Shown in pieces: positions 32,878-43,296 of a stretch of DNA of 64,000 nt. Source of the DNA: Streptomyces endocoffeicus. GTDB lineage: Bacteria; Actinomycetota; Actinomycetes; Streptomycetales; Streptomycetaceae. Each line of letters begins with the position of its first letter. Position 1 is the stretch's first letter. Made by a program: the position numbers and the translations under genes. The notes beneath the pieces are model-generated. The model saw nothing but the letters and a program-made list of their open reading frames with translations, was not told the origin of the DNA and ran no database searches. The stretch spans positions 264,266 through 328,265 of the forward strand of contig NZ_JAERRG010000011.1 of the NCBI RefSeq assembly GCF_016741935.1, read 5' to 3'.

Positions 32878-35800
32878 TCAGCCGTCCACCGAGCAGCAGG
32901 AGTCACGCCGCAGCAGCCGCCCCACCTCCAGCCACTCATCCGCCGACTTCCCGTGCGGTGCCGCCGCGGCACCGGCCCCGGGGAAGGACTCGACCAGCTC
33001 GCGCTGCTCGTACGGCACCCCGCCCCGCAGCACCGACACCGTCCGTACCAGCGTGTCGAAGTCCGTGAAGGGATCGCCGTCCACGACGGTCAGGTCCGCC
33101 AGCTTGCCGACCTCCAGGGTGCCCAGGTCGCGGTCGGCGCCGAAGGCCCGTGCCGGGAGGACGGTCGCCGTGCGCAGCGCCTCCTCCGGCGACAGCCCGA
33201 ACCGGTGCAGGGCGCGCAGCGCCATGTGCAGATGGAGGCCCACCGGCACCAGCGGCTGGTCCGTCCCCAGGGCCACCACCCCGCCCCCGGCGAGGATCCG
33301 CTGGTAGACCCCGATCTCTATGCGCAGCGTGTTCAGCTGGTCCGAGGTCGGGGGCGCTCCGGCGAGCTGCCGTACGAGCGCGGTGTCCCACGGCGGCATC
33401 AGCCGGGTGACCCGCTCGTCCTCCGCCAGCGAGGGGTCCGCCCCGACCAGGGGCGAGGCCGTGAACGGCGTGGCGATGAGCCGGAAGTCGGAGGTCGCGG
33501 TGTAGATCTCCGCCAGGTCCTGCTGGGAGTGCCCGGTCGCCGTCGTGGCGTGGCCGTACTCCAGCCGCTGGGTGGCCTGCAGATGCGTCGTCAGGTCCTG
33601 CCCGAGCTGTATGCCGGGTGAGCACAGATGGCTGCCGGTGCGCACGCCGAGCCGCTCATGCGCGAACCGGGCCGCCTCCTCCATGATCCAACCCGGTGCG
33701 CGCACATACGTCTTGACGAAGTCCCAGTCGAGCGCGGCACCGCGCGCCAGGGATCGCCGCAGCCCCTCGCGGGTGCGATGCGCCCGGCCCATGCTGTACG
33801 CGACGCGCGGCCCGTCCAGCAGCTCGCCGGTGGCCAGCAGCCGCGGCCCGGCCAGGGCGCCCGCCGCGACGGCCTCCCTGAGGCGCGCCTGCTCATAGGC
33901 GAACCCGCCGAGGGAGACCGCGGTGGTGATGCCGTACGCGAGCTGAAGGGCGGTCTGACGGCCGCCATAGGTGTACTGCCAGGGGTGGGTGTGGGCGTCC
34001 CACAGCCCGGGGATGACGGTGCGGCCGGAGGCGTCGACGCGCCGCTTCGCGGGCCGCCCGGCCCGGTGCTCCGCCACGGCCGCGATGCGTCCGCCGCGCA
34101 CCACGATGTCCACGTCCTCACGGACCGTGCCGCCCTTACGGCCGTCACGACCGGCTCCGCCGCCCTCGCCGCCGGTGCCGTCCCAGAACCGCCCGGCGTG
34201 GACGACGGTGTCCGCGGGGCGCGGCCGCCGGTGGTCCAGCGGGACACGGACCGTCCGGGCGGTGCCGCTCTTGACGTCCAGCAGCCGCAGCCGGCCCGCC
34301 GACAGATACAGGACGCTGCGGGAGTCCCCGGACCAGGAGGGGTGGTCGGCGGCCTCGTCGGTCAGCCGGCGCGGCGCGCCGTCGGGGGTGCCATCCGCCC
34401 TTACCGGCAGCAGCCACAGGGCGGACTCGACGATGAGCGCCATATGGCGGCCATCGGGGGACCAGACCGGTCCGGAGTCATAGCGGTCGGAGAGAGAGGT
34501 GTGCGGTGCGACGGCGTGCTGCCTGGCCGCGCCCGTGCTGACGTCGATCACCCGGATCAGGTTGTAGCCCTCGCGGAACCGTTGGTTCAGGCGATTGCGA
34601 TCGCACAGGGCGACATAGCGCCCGTCGGGCGACCAGCTCGGCCGGCCCGGCAGCCCCCCGGCGCCCATCGGCGCGGCGAGCACCCGTTCCGTACCGGCGT
34701 CGAGATCGCGCAGAACCAGGTTTCCCGACATGTCGACACTGGCGAGCCGCTTGCCGTCGGGGGAGAGCGCCGGATGCACCCGGCCACCGGAGGCCAGCAC
34801 GGTCTCCTCGCCCGAGGCCAGGTCCCGGCGGCGCACGGCCAGCAGCCCGTCGCGGTCGTCGGCGTACACCAGGGCGCGCCCGTCGGGCGTCCAGGTGGGA
34901 GCCAGCAGATACCGGGTGGGGGCCGCCCGTACGACCCGGCGCGGGGCCCGGCCGCCGGAGACATCGGCGACCCAGAGGGAGTTGAGGGCGGCGAAGGCCA
35001 CCTTACGGCCGTCGGGAGAGAGCGCGGGCAGATGCAGCCCGCGCACCGGCCGCACCCCGCCACCGTCGAAGTCGTACCGCTTGACGCGATACCGGGGCCG
35101 GTCGACGGGGAGGGTGGCGGAGAAGGGGATCTCCTCGTAGGCAAGCGCCTTACGGTCACCACCCTCACCGGCGCGCCCGGCCCGGGCGGTGTTCTCGCCG
35201 GCAGCGTCTCCCTCGGCGCCGGACCGCATCGCCGAGGGCACCCGGAACACCCGGAACCGCCCGTCCACGGTGAGCAGCAGCTCATCCCGCGACACCCAAC
35301 GGGGCGGCACGGGCTGCACATCGCCCGTGATCGCCGCCGGCTCCCCGTTCACGACCAGCGTGCAGGAGGCGGCGGGAGCGGCCGTGGTGCGCAGATAGGC
35401 GAGATGGCCGCCCGCCGACACGGACGGCGTCATCACCTGGGCGTTGGCGGTGGGATCCGTGTGCTCGGCCGTGACCGGTCCGGTGCCGTCGGCCCGTACG
35501 GAGGCCACCGTACGGGCGTTCAGCGCCGTCCCGGCGAGCGCTCCGCGCACGAACAGCACCCGCTCGCCGTCCGCCGACCAGGTGGGGTCGAAGTCCTCCC
35601 ATGCGCCGTCCTGGAGTGGCCCGTCCTGGCCGTCCATTCCGGTGAGCCGGGTGAGCTCACCGCTGGCCACCTCCAGCACCCAGATCCGGTACGGGCTGCC
35701 CGCCACGGGGTCGCCGCCGCGCTCGGAGGCGAAGGCGATCCGGGTGCCGTCGGGCGACCAGGCCGGACCGCGGTCGTCCCACGGCCCGTCCGTTCGCTGC

Positions 35801-36288
35801 CGCAAACCGGAGCCGTCGGGCCGCAGCGTCCAGATATGAAATCCGCCGCCCCGGTAGGCGCAGACGGCCAGCAGCTTTCCATCGGGGGAGTACACCGGCC
35901 GGGTGGGCTCCAGATCGGCCGGTGTGAGCGCGACGGCCTCGCCACCCTTACGGGCGACCGACCACAGGACGTTCTGGACCTCGGCGATCAGGCGGTCGCC
36001 GGACGGGGAGAGGGTCGCCGCGCCGTTGGTGGCGGCGGTGAAGGAGAGCGAGCCCGCCCGGGCCGGTGCGGCGGCGGCCGTCTCGAAGGGCAGGGTGGCC
36101 GCGGTGGCAGCGGCGGTCCCCACGGCGGCGGCCTGCAGAAAGCGCCGCCGCGACAGGGCGAAAACATCCGCTGTGGCGGGCGAACCGGAAGCGTCCGTCG
36201 AATCAAGGGAGTTGGGCGACCCGGAAGTGCCTCTCGAACCTGGGGAGTTGGGGGAGCTGGTGGAGAGCGAAGCGTCGTGCGAGTCCAA
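32878..36288 (-). CDS. Tat-exported TolB/WD40-like plus amidohydrolase protein
   Basis: This is a 1136-residue exported protein. The N-terminal 45 residues are a Ser/Asp/Gly-rich repetitive stretch, followed by a twin-arginine signal (SRRRFLQAAAVGTAAATAA, about 46-64). Residues about 85-690 are a TolB/PD40-type propeller with many (Y/W)SPDG(K/T) repeats. Residues about 715-1115 are an amidohydrolase: RVDASGRTVIPGLWDAHTHPW gives the metal-binding HTH, with later histidines in RTGSHLCSPG and LEYGHATTATG. The start is TTG 36288, supported by AGGAGG 6 nt upstream. A peptidase-like or imidazolonepropionase-like hydrolase of an unknown substrate is likely, acting outside the cell. Confidence 0.85.
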   Translation of the reverse strand: MDSHDASLSTSSPNSPGSRGTSGSPNSLDSTDASGSPATADVFALSRRRFLQAAAVGTAAATAATLPFETAAAAPARAGSLSFTAATNGAATLSPSGDRLIAEVQNVLWSVARKGGEAVALTPADLEPTRPVYSPDGKLLAVCAYRGGGFHIWTLRPDGSGLRQRTDGPWDDRGPAWSPDGTRIAFASERGGDPVAGSPYRIWVLEVASGELTRLTGMDGQDGPLQDGAWEDFDPTWSADGERVLFVRGALAGTALNARTVASVRADGTGPVTAEHTDPTANAQVMTPSVSAGGHLAYLRTTAAPAASCTLVVNGEPAAITGDVQPVPPRWVSRDELLLTVDGRFRVFRVPSAMRSGAEGDAAGENTARAGRAGEGGDRKALAYEEIPFSATLPVDRPRYRVKRYDFDGGGVRPVRGLHLPALSPDGRKVAFAALNSLWVADVSGGRAPRRVVRAAPTRYLLAPTWTPDGRALVYADDRDGLLAVRRRDLASGEETVLASGGRVHPALSPDGKRLASVDMSGNLVLRDLDAGTERVLAAPMGAGGLPGRPSWSPDGRYVALCDRNRLNQRFREGYNLIRVIDVSTGAARQHAVAPHTSLSDRYDSGPVWSPDGRHMALIVESALWLLPVRADGTPDGAPRRLTDEAADHPSWSGDSRSVLYLSAGRLRLLDVKSGTARTVRVPLDHRRPRPADTVVHAGRFWDGTGGEGGGAGRDGRKGGTVREDVDIVVRGGRIAAVAEHRAGRPAKRRVDASGRTVIPGLWDAHTHPWQYTYGGRQTALQLAYGITTAVSLGGFAYEQARLREAVAAGALAGPRLLATGELLDGPRVAYSMGRAHRTREGLRRSLARGAALDWDFVKTYVRAPGWIMEEAARFAHERLGVRTGSHLCSPGIQLGQDLTTHLQATQRLEYGHATTATGHSQQDLAEIYTATSDFRLIATPFTASPLVGADPSLAEDERVTRLMPPWDTALVRQLAGAPPTSDQLNTLRIEIGVYQRILAGGGVVALGTDQPLVPVGLHLHMALRALHRFGLSPEEALRTATVLPARAFGADRDLGTLEVGKLADLTVVDGDPFTDFDTLVRTVSVLRGGVPYEQRELVESFPGAGAAAAPHGKSADEWLEVGRLLRRDSCCSVDG

Positions 36289-36441
36289 CGGTCCTCCTGG
36301 AACAAGGGAGTTGTATGGATCGGCAGTCGATACGCGGTACCAAGCCCTTGATCGTTACACACCCCGCGCCCCGGAGGACAGGACCGCGTCGATGCCCTTG
36401 GCTTGCGGGCCAGGCAAAGGGAGAGTGGGCTTCCAACGCAC

Positions 36442-36503
36442 GAGATCATTCGCACCAGATCATGCGCACCAGATCGATTCGCACCAGATCGATTCGAGCC
36501 AGG
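36442..36503. repeat. Direct repeats before the lipase gene
   Basis: The motif (T)CGCACCAGATC occurs at about 36450, 36465 and 36480, with partial copies either side (CGAGATCATT, GATTCGAGCC), giving a 15-bp period just upstream of the ribosome site of the hydrolase gene at 36516. Confidence 0.75.
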
Positions 36504-36515
36504 AGATGAGACGGC

Positions 36516-37466
36516 ATGCCCGACGGCGGTATCACCCACCGCACCGACCATCTGCCCATGCCCGACGGTGTGCGGGTCGTGACCTACAGCTGGCTGCCGG
36601 AGAACGGCGCCGTGCGCGCGATCGTCCAGATCGCCCACGGCGCCGCGGAGCACGCCCGGCGCTACGACCGGTTCGCCCGCTTCCTCGCCGCCCACGGGTA
36701 TGCGGTGGTCGCCTCGGACCATCGCGGCCACGGAGCCACCGCCGATTCGACGGGCGGCTTCGGCGTCGTGGGCGAGGAGGGCGACGGCTGGCGGGCGATC
36801 GTCTCGGACCTGCGCGCCATCGGCGACCGCGCGCGGGCCGCGCACCCCCGCGCGCCCCTGGTCCTGCTCGGCCACAGCATGGGCTCGATGCTGGCCCGCG
36901 ACTGCGCCCAGGAGTACGGCGAGGAGCTGGCCGGGCTGATCCTCTCCGGGACCTTCCGCTCACTCCCGGGTACCGAGACCGAGGAGGCGCTGGCGGGCAT
37001 CGCCCAGGAGATCGCGGAACGGGGCCGGAACGAGCGGTCCACCTTCACCCCGACCCTCTTCGCCTCGTTCAACGACCCGTACGAGCACATCCAGGACCGG
37101 ACCGGTTTCGAGTGGCTGTCGCGCGACGCGGCGGAGGTGGCCACGTACGCGGGGGACGAGCGGTGCGGCTTCGCGTTCAGCGCCGGGCTGTCCCAGGACT
37201 GGGTCCGTGGCGTCCGTAAGATCAACGACCCGCGCCACCAGGCCCGTATCCCGGCCGGGCTGCCGGTGCATGTGGCGGTGGGCACCGAGGACCCGTGCAA
37301 CCAGGGGATGACGCTCGTCTACGAACTCCTGGAGGACTTCCGCTACGGCGGCACGCGGGAGCTGACCTGGAGGGGGTACCAGGGGGCCCGGCACGAGATC
37401 CTGAACGAGACCAACCGGGACGAGGTCCAGCAGGACCTGCTGACCTGGCTGGAAAAGCACATCTGA
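36516..37466 (+). CDS. Alpha/beta hydrolase, monoacylglycerol lipase/lysophospholipase-like
   Basis: This 316-residue cytoplasmic hydrolase carries the family's oxyanion motif HGAAEH (residues 41-46), the strand motif DHRGHG (68-73) and nucleophile GHSMGS (Ser121). The acid is in VAVGTEDPCN and the catalytic His in YQGARHEILNE. AGGAG lies upstream of ATG 36516. It faces away from the Tat-exported amidohydrolase with a shared 227-bp intergenic region holding short direct repeats. Confidence 0.9.
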   Translation: MPDGGITHRTDHLPMPDGVRVVTYSWLPENGAVRAIVQIAHGAAEHARRYDRFARFLAAHGYAVVASDHRGHGATADSTGGFGVVGEEGDGWRAIVSDLRAIGDRARAAHPRAPLVLLGHSMGSMLARDCAQEYGEELAGLILSGTFRSLPGTETEEALAGIAQEIAERGRNERSTFTPTLFASFNDPYEHIQDRTGFEWLSRDAAEVATYAGDERCGFAFSAGLSQDWVRGVRKINDPRHQARIPAGLPVHVAVGTEDPCNQGMTLVYELLEDFRYGGTRELTWRGYQGARHEILNETNRDEVQQDLLTWLEKHI

Positions 37467-37482
37467 ACGTCGAATTCGGGCC

Positions 37483-38385
37483 TCACCGCAGGAAGGCGGA
37501 GATCCGCTCGCGCAACGCCACCGGATCCAGCCCCTGCCCCGCGAGATGCTCGTCGATCGTGCCGTAGCGGCGCAGCTCGCGCCGGGGAATGCCCAGGCCG
37601 AGCACCCGATGCGGGCGATCGGCGAGCGCGTCGTTCACGGCGGCGGTCGAGGTGCCCGCGAGATACGGCTCGACCAGCACGACATCGACGCCACCCGCCG
37701 CCGCCCCCGCGGCGGTACGCACCGCGGGCTCATCGAAGGGCCGCACAGTCGTGGCGTAGAGCACGGTGACGTCGAGCCCCTCGACGGCCGTAAGGACGTC
37801 ATCGAGCATCGGCCCAACCGCGATCACCACACCGCGGCGCCCCTCCCGTACGGTCAGGAAGTGGCCGGGGACGATGTCCCGCGGGGCGGAGTTGGAGTGC
37901 GCCGACAGCCGTACGTACACCGAGTCGTCACCGGCCGCGGCCGCGTCCCGCAGCAGGGTCTCGGCCTCGTCCGGATGGCCGGGCACATGGACGGTCCAGC
38001 CGTCGAGCGTGTCCAGCAGGGCCACATCGCCGGGCGCCATATGGGTGTAGCCGCCCGCCGGCCAGTCGTACGAACCGGCCGCGCTCACCAGCACCCCGCC
38101 CACGCCCTGATGCCCGAAGTCCAGCTTGACCTGCTCAAAGGGTCGCTCGATCAGAAAGCTGGCGAAGGTGTGCAGAACCGGCCGCATCCCGGTCAGGGCC
38201 AGTCCACCGCCGACGCCGACCAGCAGCTGCTCGCGGATGCCTACATTGATCACCCGGTCGGGATGCGCCCGGGCCGCGTCCGTGAAGCCGTCCTTACCGA
38301 TCTCGGCCAGCACGACGGCCAGCCGGGGATCGCCGTCCAGGAGACGGGAGACGACGGAGGCGAAACGCTCACGCATGGTGTCCAT
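37483..38385 (-). CDS. Transketolase, C-terminal subunit
   Basis: This 300-residue protein corresponds to the pyrimidine-binding and C-terminal domains of transketolase. It has ERFASVVSRLLDGDPRLAVVLAEIG, INVGIREQLLVGVGGGLALTGMRPVLHTFASF (with the catalytic Glu in GIREQ) and the C-domain VGPMLDDVLTAVEG. The start ATG 38385 is supported by GAGAGGG upstream. Together with the N-terminal half 30 bp upstream it makes a split transketolase; the pair could act in a specialised sugar or antibiotic-type pathway rather than the main pentose cycle. Confidence 0.9.
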   Translation of the reverse strand: MDTMRERFASVVSRLLDGDPRLAVVLAEIGKDGFTDAARAHPDRVINVGIREQLLVGVGGGLALTGMRPVLHTFASFLIERPFEQVKLDFGHQGVGGVLVSAAGSYDWPAGGYTHMAPGDVALLDTLDGWTVHVPGHPDEAETLLRDAAAAGDDSVYVRLSAHSNSAPRDIVPGHFLTVREGRRGVVIAVGPMLDDVLTAVEGLDVTVLYATTVRPFDEPAVRTAAGAAAGGVDVVLVEPYLAGTSTAAVNDALADRPHRVLGLGIPRRELRRYGTIDEHLAGQGLDPVALRERISAFLR

Positions 38386-38415
38386 GAGAACAGTCCCTCT
38401 CACTCTGGAATCGCA

Positions 38416-39117
38416 TCAGACCTTGGCCTCGACCCGGGCCACCACGACATGCGGCCGCCCCGGGTGCGACGCGGTGTACGCCTCGTACAGCGCCTCGTGA
38501 TCACGCCCGTCCACGGTCGCCGTGGACCACCCCGCGGCCTTGAAGCGCGCGGCGATGCCCCCGGGCCGCCCATGGCTGGCGGAGGCGTTGTCGATAACAA
38601 CCGCGTGCAACCGCTCCAGCCCCACGGCCCCGGCGTACGCGATCGCCTCGTGATTGCTGCCCTCGTCCAGCTCGGCATCACCAATGAGCACCCAGACCAC
38701 CGCCCCGGAGACCCCCTGCGCCCCCAACCCGAGCGCACTCCCCACGGCCAGCGGCAACCCATGCCCGAGCGACCCACTGCTGATCTCGACCCCCGGCACC
38801 AGCACCCGATCCGGATGGTGCCCCAGCGGCGAGTCATACGCCCCGAACCCCGCCAGCAGCGACTCGGGAAAGAACCCCTTGGCGGCAAGCACCGCGTAGT
38901 ACGCCATCGGCCCATGCCCCTTGGACAGCAAAAACCGATCCCGCTCCGGCGCCTCCCCGCCCTCCGCCGAAACCCGCAGCACACGGTCGTAGAGCACCCA
39001 GAGCGCGTCCAGCGTCGAGGTAGCGGCCGGCCCGTGTTTCTCGTCCCCGGTCATCAGACTCATCAGCCGAGGAAGATCGTCGTACCCGTACCCGGTGTGA
39101 ACGTCAGTGAAGGTCAT
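38416..39117 (-). CDS. Transketolase, N-terminal subunit
   Basis: This 233-residue protein is the thiamine-diphosphate-binding domain. It has DRFLLSKGHGPMAYYAVLAAKGFFP, SGSLGHGLPLAVGSALG and the ThDP motif GDAELDEGSNHEA with Mg2+ ligands at Asp and Asn. ATG 39117 (MTFTDVHTGYGYDDL) is chosen over an in-frame extension of five residues. It is the first gene of a two-gene operon with the C-terminal half. An AT-richer upstream region includes the imperfect palindrome CTTGAAGTTTGGTTTAAG (39133-39150, minus strand), a possible operator. Confidence 0.9.
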   Translation of the reverse strand: MTFTDVHTGYGYDDLPRLMSLMTGDEKHGPAATSTLDALWVLYDRVLRVSAEGGEAPERDRFLLSKGHGPMAYYAVLAAKGFFPESLLAGFGAYDSPLGHHPDRVLVPGVEISSGSLGHGLPLAVGSALGLGAQGVSGAVVWVLIGDAELDEGSNHEAIAYAGAVGLERLHAVVIDNASASHGRPGGIAARFKAAGWSTATVDGRDHEALYEAYTASHPGRPHVVVARVEAKV

Positions 39118-39132
39118 GCTCCGAGCGTGCAA

Positions 39133-39150
39133 CTTAAACCAAACTTCAAG
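39133..39150 (-). promoter_or_regulatory. Imperfect palindrome before the transketolase operon
   Basis: On the minus strand CTTGAAGTTTGGTTTAAG shows CTTGAA and TTTAAG half sites around GTTTGG, preceded by TTGACTTGAAG. It is the most AT-rich patch nearby, 16 bp upstream of the start codon. It may hold the promoter and an activator site; no clear spacing can be assigned. Confidence 0.3.
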
Positions 39151-39342
39151 TCAAGCCCTTGCGCGCGCCGCCCCTCGCCTCCCCGGGTGACAGTGTGCAA
39201 TGACCCGACCCCACTAGGTGAACACCCCAGCTGGTCCCGCCGGACTCCCGACCTCCGCCCGGGGTGGCAGCGACCATTCCCTGAAGTGCGGTATTGTTCT
39301 TCATGCGCGGTCGGCGAGGGAGAGCCCAAGCCGAACGAGCAC

Positions 39343-40842
<1,500 letters not shown>

Positions 40843-41323
40843 GATGATCGCTTCCAAAAGTTGCACATTGAACCGCTACGCCCATTGTCGCTCACGGCCT
40901 GGGTAATCCTGCGACCACATGCGACCACAATAGGATCTGTGGCCCTCCTGACCTGCGGCGATCCCCTGGTGGGGCGAACAAGTGCGGGGTAGCCAGTGCT
41001 CATGCGTGGGAAGCACGTTACCTCGAAAAAAGTGTGCCAAATGCGCAGACGATCACGACCAGTCAGCCCCCTGTATGTTGATCTTGTGATCGCCGTCTGA
41101 GGCGCATAACCATTCTGTGTTGCTGTGCTGCGTAACCGGGCCACGCCTCTCGGCAGCCACCGCGCGGTTGATAGGACGCTTGTCGCGGTCCTCGGCCACC
41201 CCACAGGACCGCCACGGACCCTACGTGCCGGACTGGCAGGCGCAGCTTTTGTGATCCTCGATCGCCTGGGCGGACGACCGTCGCGCCCTGCCCCAGGGCA
41301 TGCCACACCTTCGCGTTCACCGG
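40843..41323. other. Integrase upstream region, no gene
   Basis: These 480 bp hold no supported gene. They share patches with the region upstream of the second integrase (GCGACCACAAT, ACAAGTGCGGGG, then GAAAA.A.TGTGCCAA near 41028 and 55880), so they probably contain attP arm sites and the integrase promoter. Confidence 0.5.
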
Positions 41324-42922
41324 GTTGCGATCCTCTCGGGTGGATGAGGACATCGGCCCGGTGGCGTGCGGGCTCGCCCACGCCCGCAGATTGCAAACCC
41401 TCTCGAGTGGATGAGCACCGAGGGCGGTGGGCTCGCTCCAGCGCATGCCGGTGCCGAGTTGCGAACCTTATCGGGTGGATAAGGAACGCCGAGGCGGTGG
41501 CGGCATGACCGTGAACCCGTCCGTGTTGCGAACCCTCTTGGGTGAATGACGACCGCGATGCCGTATGCCCGTTGGGTGGAGTACGGCACATTGCGAGCCC
41601 TCTTGGGTGAATGACGACGCCAATACCGAGCCGCGTGACAGTGGTCTGTACATCGTGTTGCGAACCTTCTCGGGTGGATGAGGACACCAGGACACCTACG
41701 CCGCGCTGCGCCAGTACCTGTTGCGAACCCTCTCGGGTGGATGAGGACGCCGTGCCGCTACTGCGGCGCCGACACCAACCTCCGGTTGCGAACCCTCTCG
41801 GGTGGATCAGGACCCGTGACCACGCAGTTCTTCGCCTGGAACGACCTCCCGTTGCGAACCCTCCACGGCTGATAAGGACAGGTGCATCGGCCGTGTACTG
41901 GCGCTGGAACGGGAGTTGCGAACCCTCCAGGGCTGATGAGGACTATGTGGGTGGACTACGTCAAGAACGTGGTCTACATGTTGCGAACCCCACTTGGGCG
42001 AATAACGACCTCATCCTGCCCGGACGCCAGACCCCCAAGGTGATGTTGCGAACCCTCTTGGGTGGATGACGACACGAGGGTGCCATTCTCGCTCGAGACG
42101 GGGTGCATCCGTTGCGAACCCTCTCGAGTGGATGAGGACGTCCAGCAGCAGTGGGGGCTGGGGTATGCCCCGTCGTTGCGAACCCTCTCGGGTAGATGAG
42201 GACCCGCTGCCCCGAGGGCCACGGACACACCCGGCGCGTGTTGCGAACCCTCTTGGGTGGATGAGGACATCGGCGGCCTCGTCCGACTCCTGAGGGAGCA
42301 CGGGTTGCGAACCCTCTTGGGCGGATGACGACTGCAGGCGCCGACGTGCGACCCAGACCCGGTTGCGGGGTTGCGAACCCGCTCGGGTGGATGAGGCCGC
42401 GCTCCGGCCGTTCCTCTGCGGCACGCAAGACGTGTTGCGAACCCATTCGGGTGGGGATGAGGACCACCGATATCCAGGCGCTCCCCCAGGGCACCCCGGA
42501 CATGTTGCGAACCCTCTCGGGTGGATGAGAACTCGCCACGGCGCCACAAGGCGTCCACCATCGCGTGTGGTTGCGAACCCTCTCGGGTGGATAAGGACAC
42601 GGGCCGCCCTCGAGGAAGCCCTTCAGCAGCTGCTGTTGCGAACCCTCTCGGGTAGATAAGGACGGGCGCCCTGAGCCCCAGCCCGGCCCCGGCTGGCCGT
42701 TGCGAACCCTCTCGGGTAGATAAGGACGTCCAGACGATCGCCGAGTTCGTCACTGCCTGCCGGTTGCGAACCCTCTCGGGTAGATAAGGACGAGCACCCA
42801 AGCAGACCCGGCGCCGACACCAACCACGTTGCGAACCCTCTCGGGTAGATAAGGACTCGTCCGCCGCACCGGGGCCCAGGTCCTGGCCGAGGAGTTGCGA
42901 ACCCTCTCGGGTAGATAAGGAC
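41324..42922 (-). CRISPR. CRISPR array 1: about 25 repeats, 24 spacers
   Basis: Repeats of 29 nt start at 41324 and then about every 65 bp to 42894. On the plus strand they read GTTGCGAACC...GAGGAC; the crRNA sense is the reverse, GTCCTC... ending CGCAAC, so transcription runs leftward from a leader at 42923-43296. Spacers are 35-38 nt. The five rightmost repeats (42635-42922) are identical and carry TAGATAAG, while the left end is degenerate (first unit 28 nt, second with ATTGCAAACC). Two internal repeats (41851 and 41915) have the array-2 stem sequence. Confidence 0.96.
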
Positions 42923-43296
42923 TTCTCCCCGACGGTAAAGCCGCAGGTCAGTGAGCTAATGATTCGCAGTCTCGGGGGTCGTTTTGCAGCGGTCCAACGG
43001 TAGTGCATCTGTGCAGGTCAAAGCGTTGATCACGATGACCGGGGCCGGGCTGGGCTCGTCTCGCCAGCCCACGAGGAGCGTTGACGACAAGGTGACCCGC
43101 GGAGCCTTGTCCCAGAGAGATGCAGTTGCGAACCCGCCAGAAGTGGTTGTGGCTGTGTGTTGGCAGTCCTGTTCAGGTTGATGACGTGCGACGCGCGTAA
43201 GGCAAAGCGCGTACGTTGTGACCCCGTGACGGGGTGATGAAGGGTATGGAGGTTTCAAGCTGCGTGCCCTGATGGGCGCTGATTCTAGCGGCGGGT
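42923..43296 (-). promoter_or_regulatory. Leader region of array 1 and 3' flank of the cas operon
   Basis: No gene is seen. The stretch lies upstream of array 1 on its transcribed strand and downstream of cas3. It contains the degenerate repeat pair at 43125-43186 and the palindrome ACCCCGTGACGGGGT (43221-43235), which may end the cas transcript. A weak TTGACC (minus strand, near 43019) is the only -35-like sequence noted. Confidence 0.5.
43125..43186 (-). ncRNA. Pair of degenerate CRISPR repeats with a 6-nt spacer (CreA-like candidate)
   Basis: On the plus strand, 43125-43152 matches the array-1 repeat at GTTGCGAACCC and again at TGG.TG.GG. Then 43159-43186 reads GTTGGCAGTCCTGTTCAGGT with TGATGA after it, close to the array-2 repeat. 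They are separated by CTGTGT only. On the minus strand this is repeat, very short spacer, repeat, each with a possible small hairpin. The layout recalls CRISPR-like antitoxin RNAs, but transcription and function are unproven. Confidence 0.4.

Noticed and set aside
41520..42960. Several open frames of 60-340 codons inside CRISPR array 1
   Set aside because: They consist of translated repeats (NPLGWMRT, PERVRN) and change sense at each spacer; they are array shadows.
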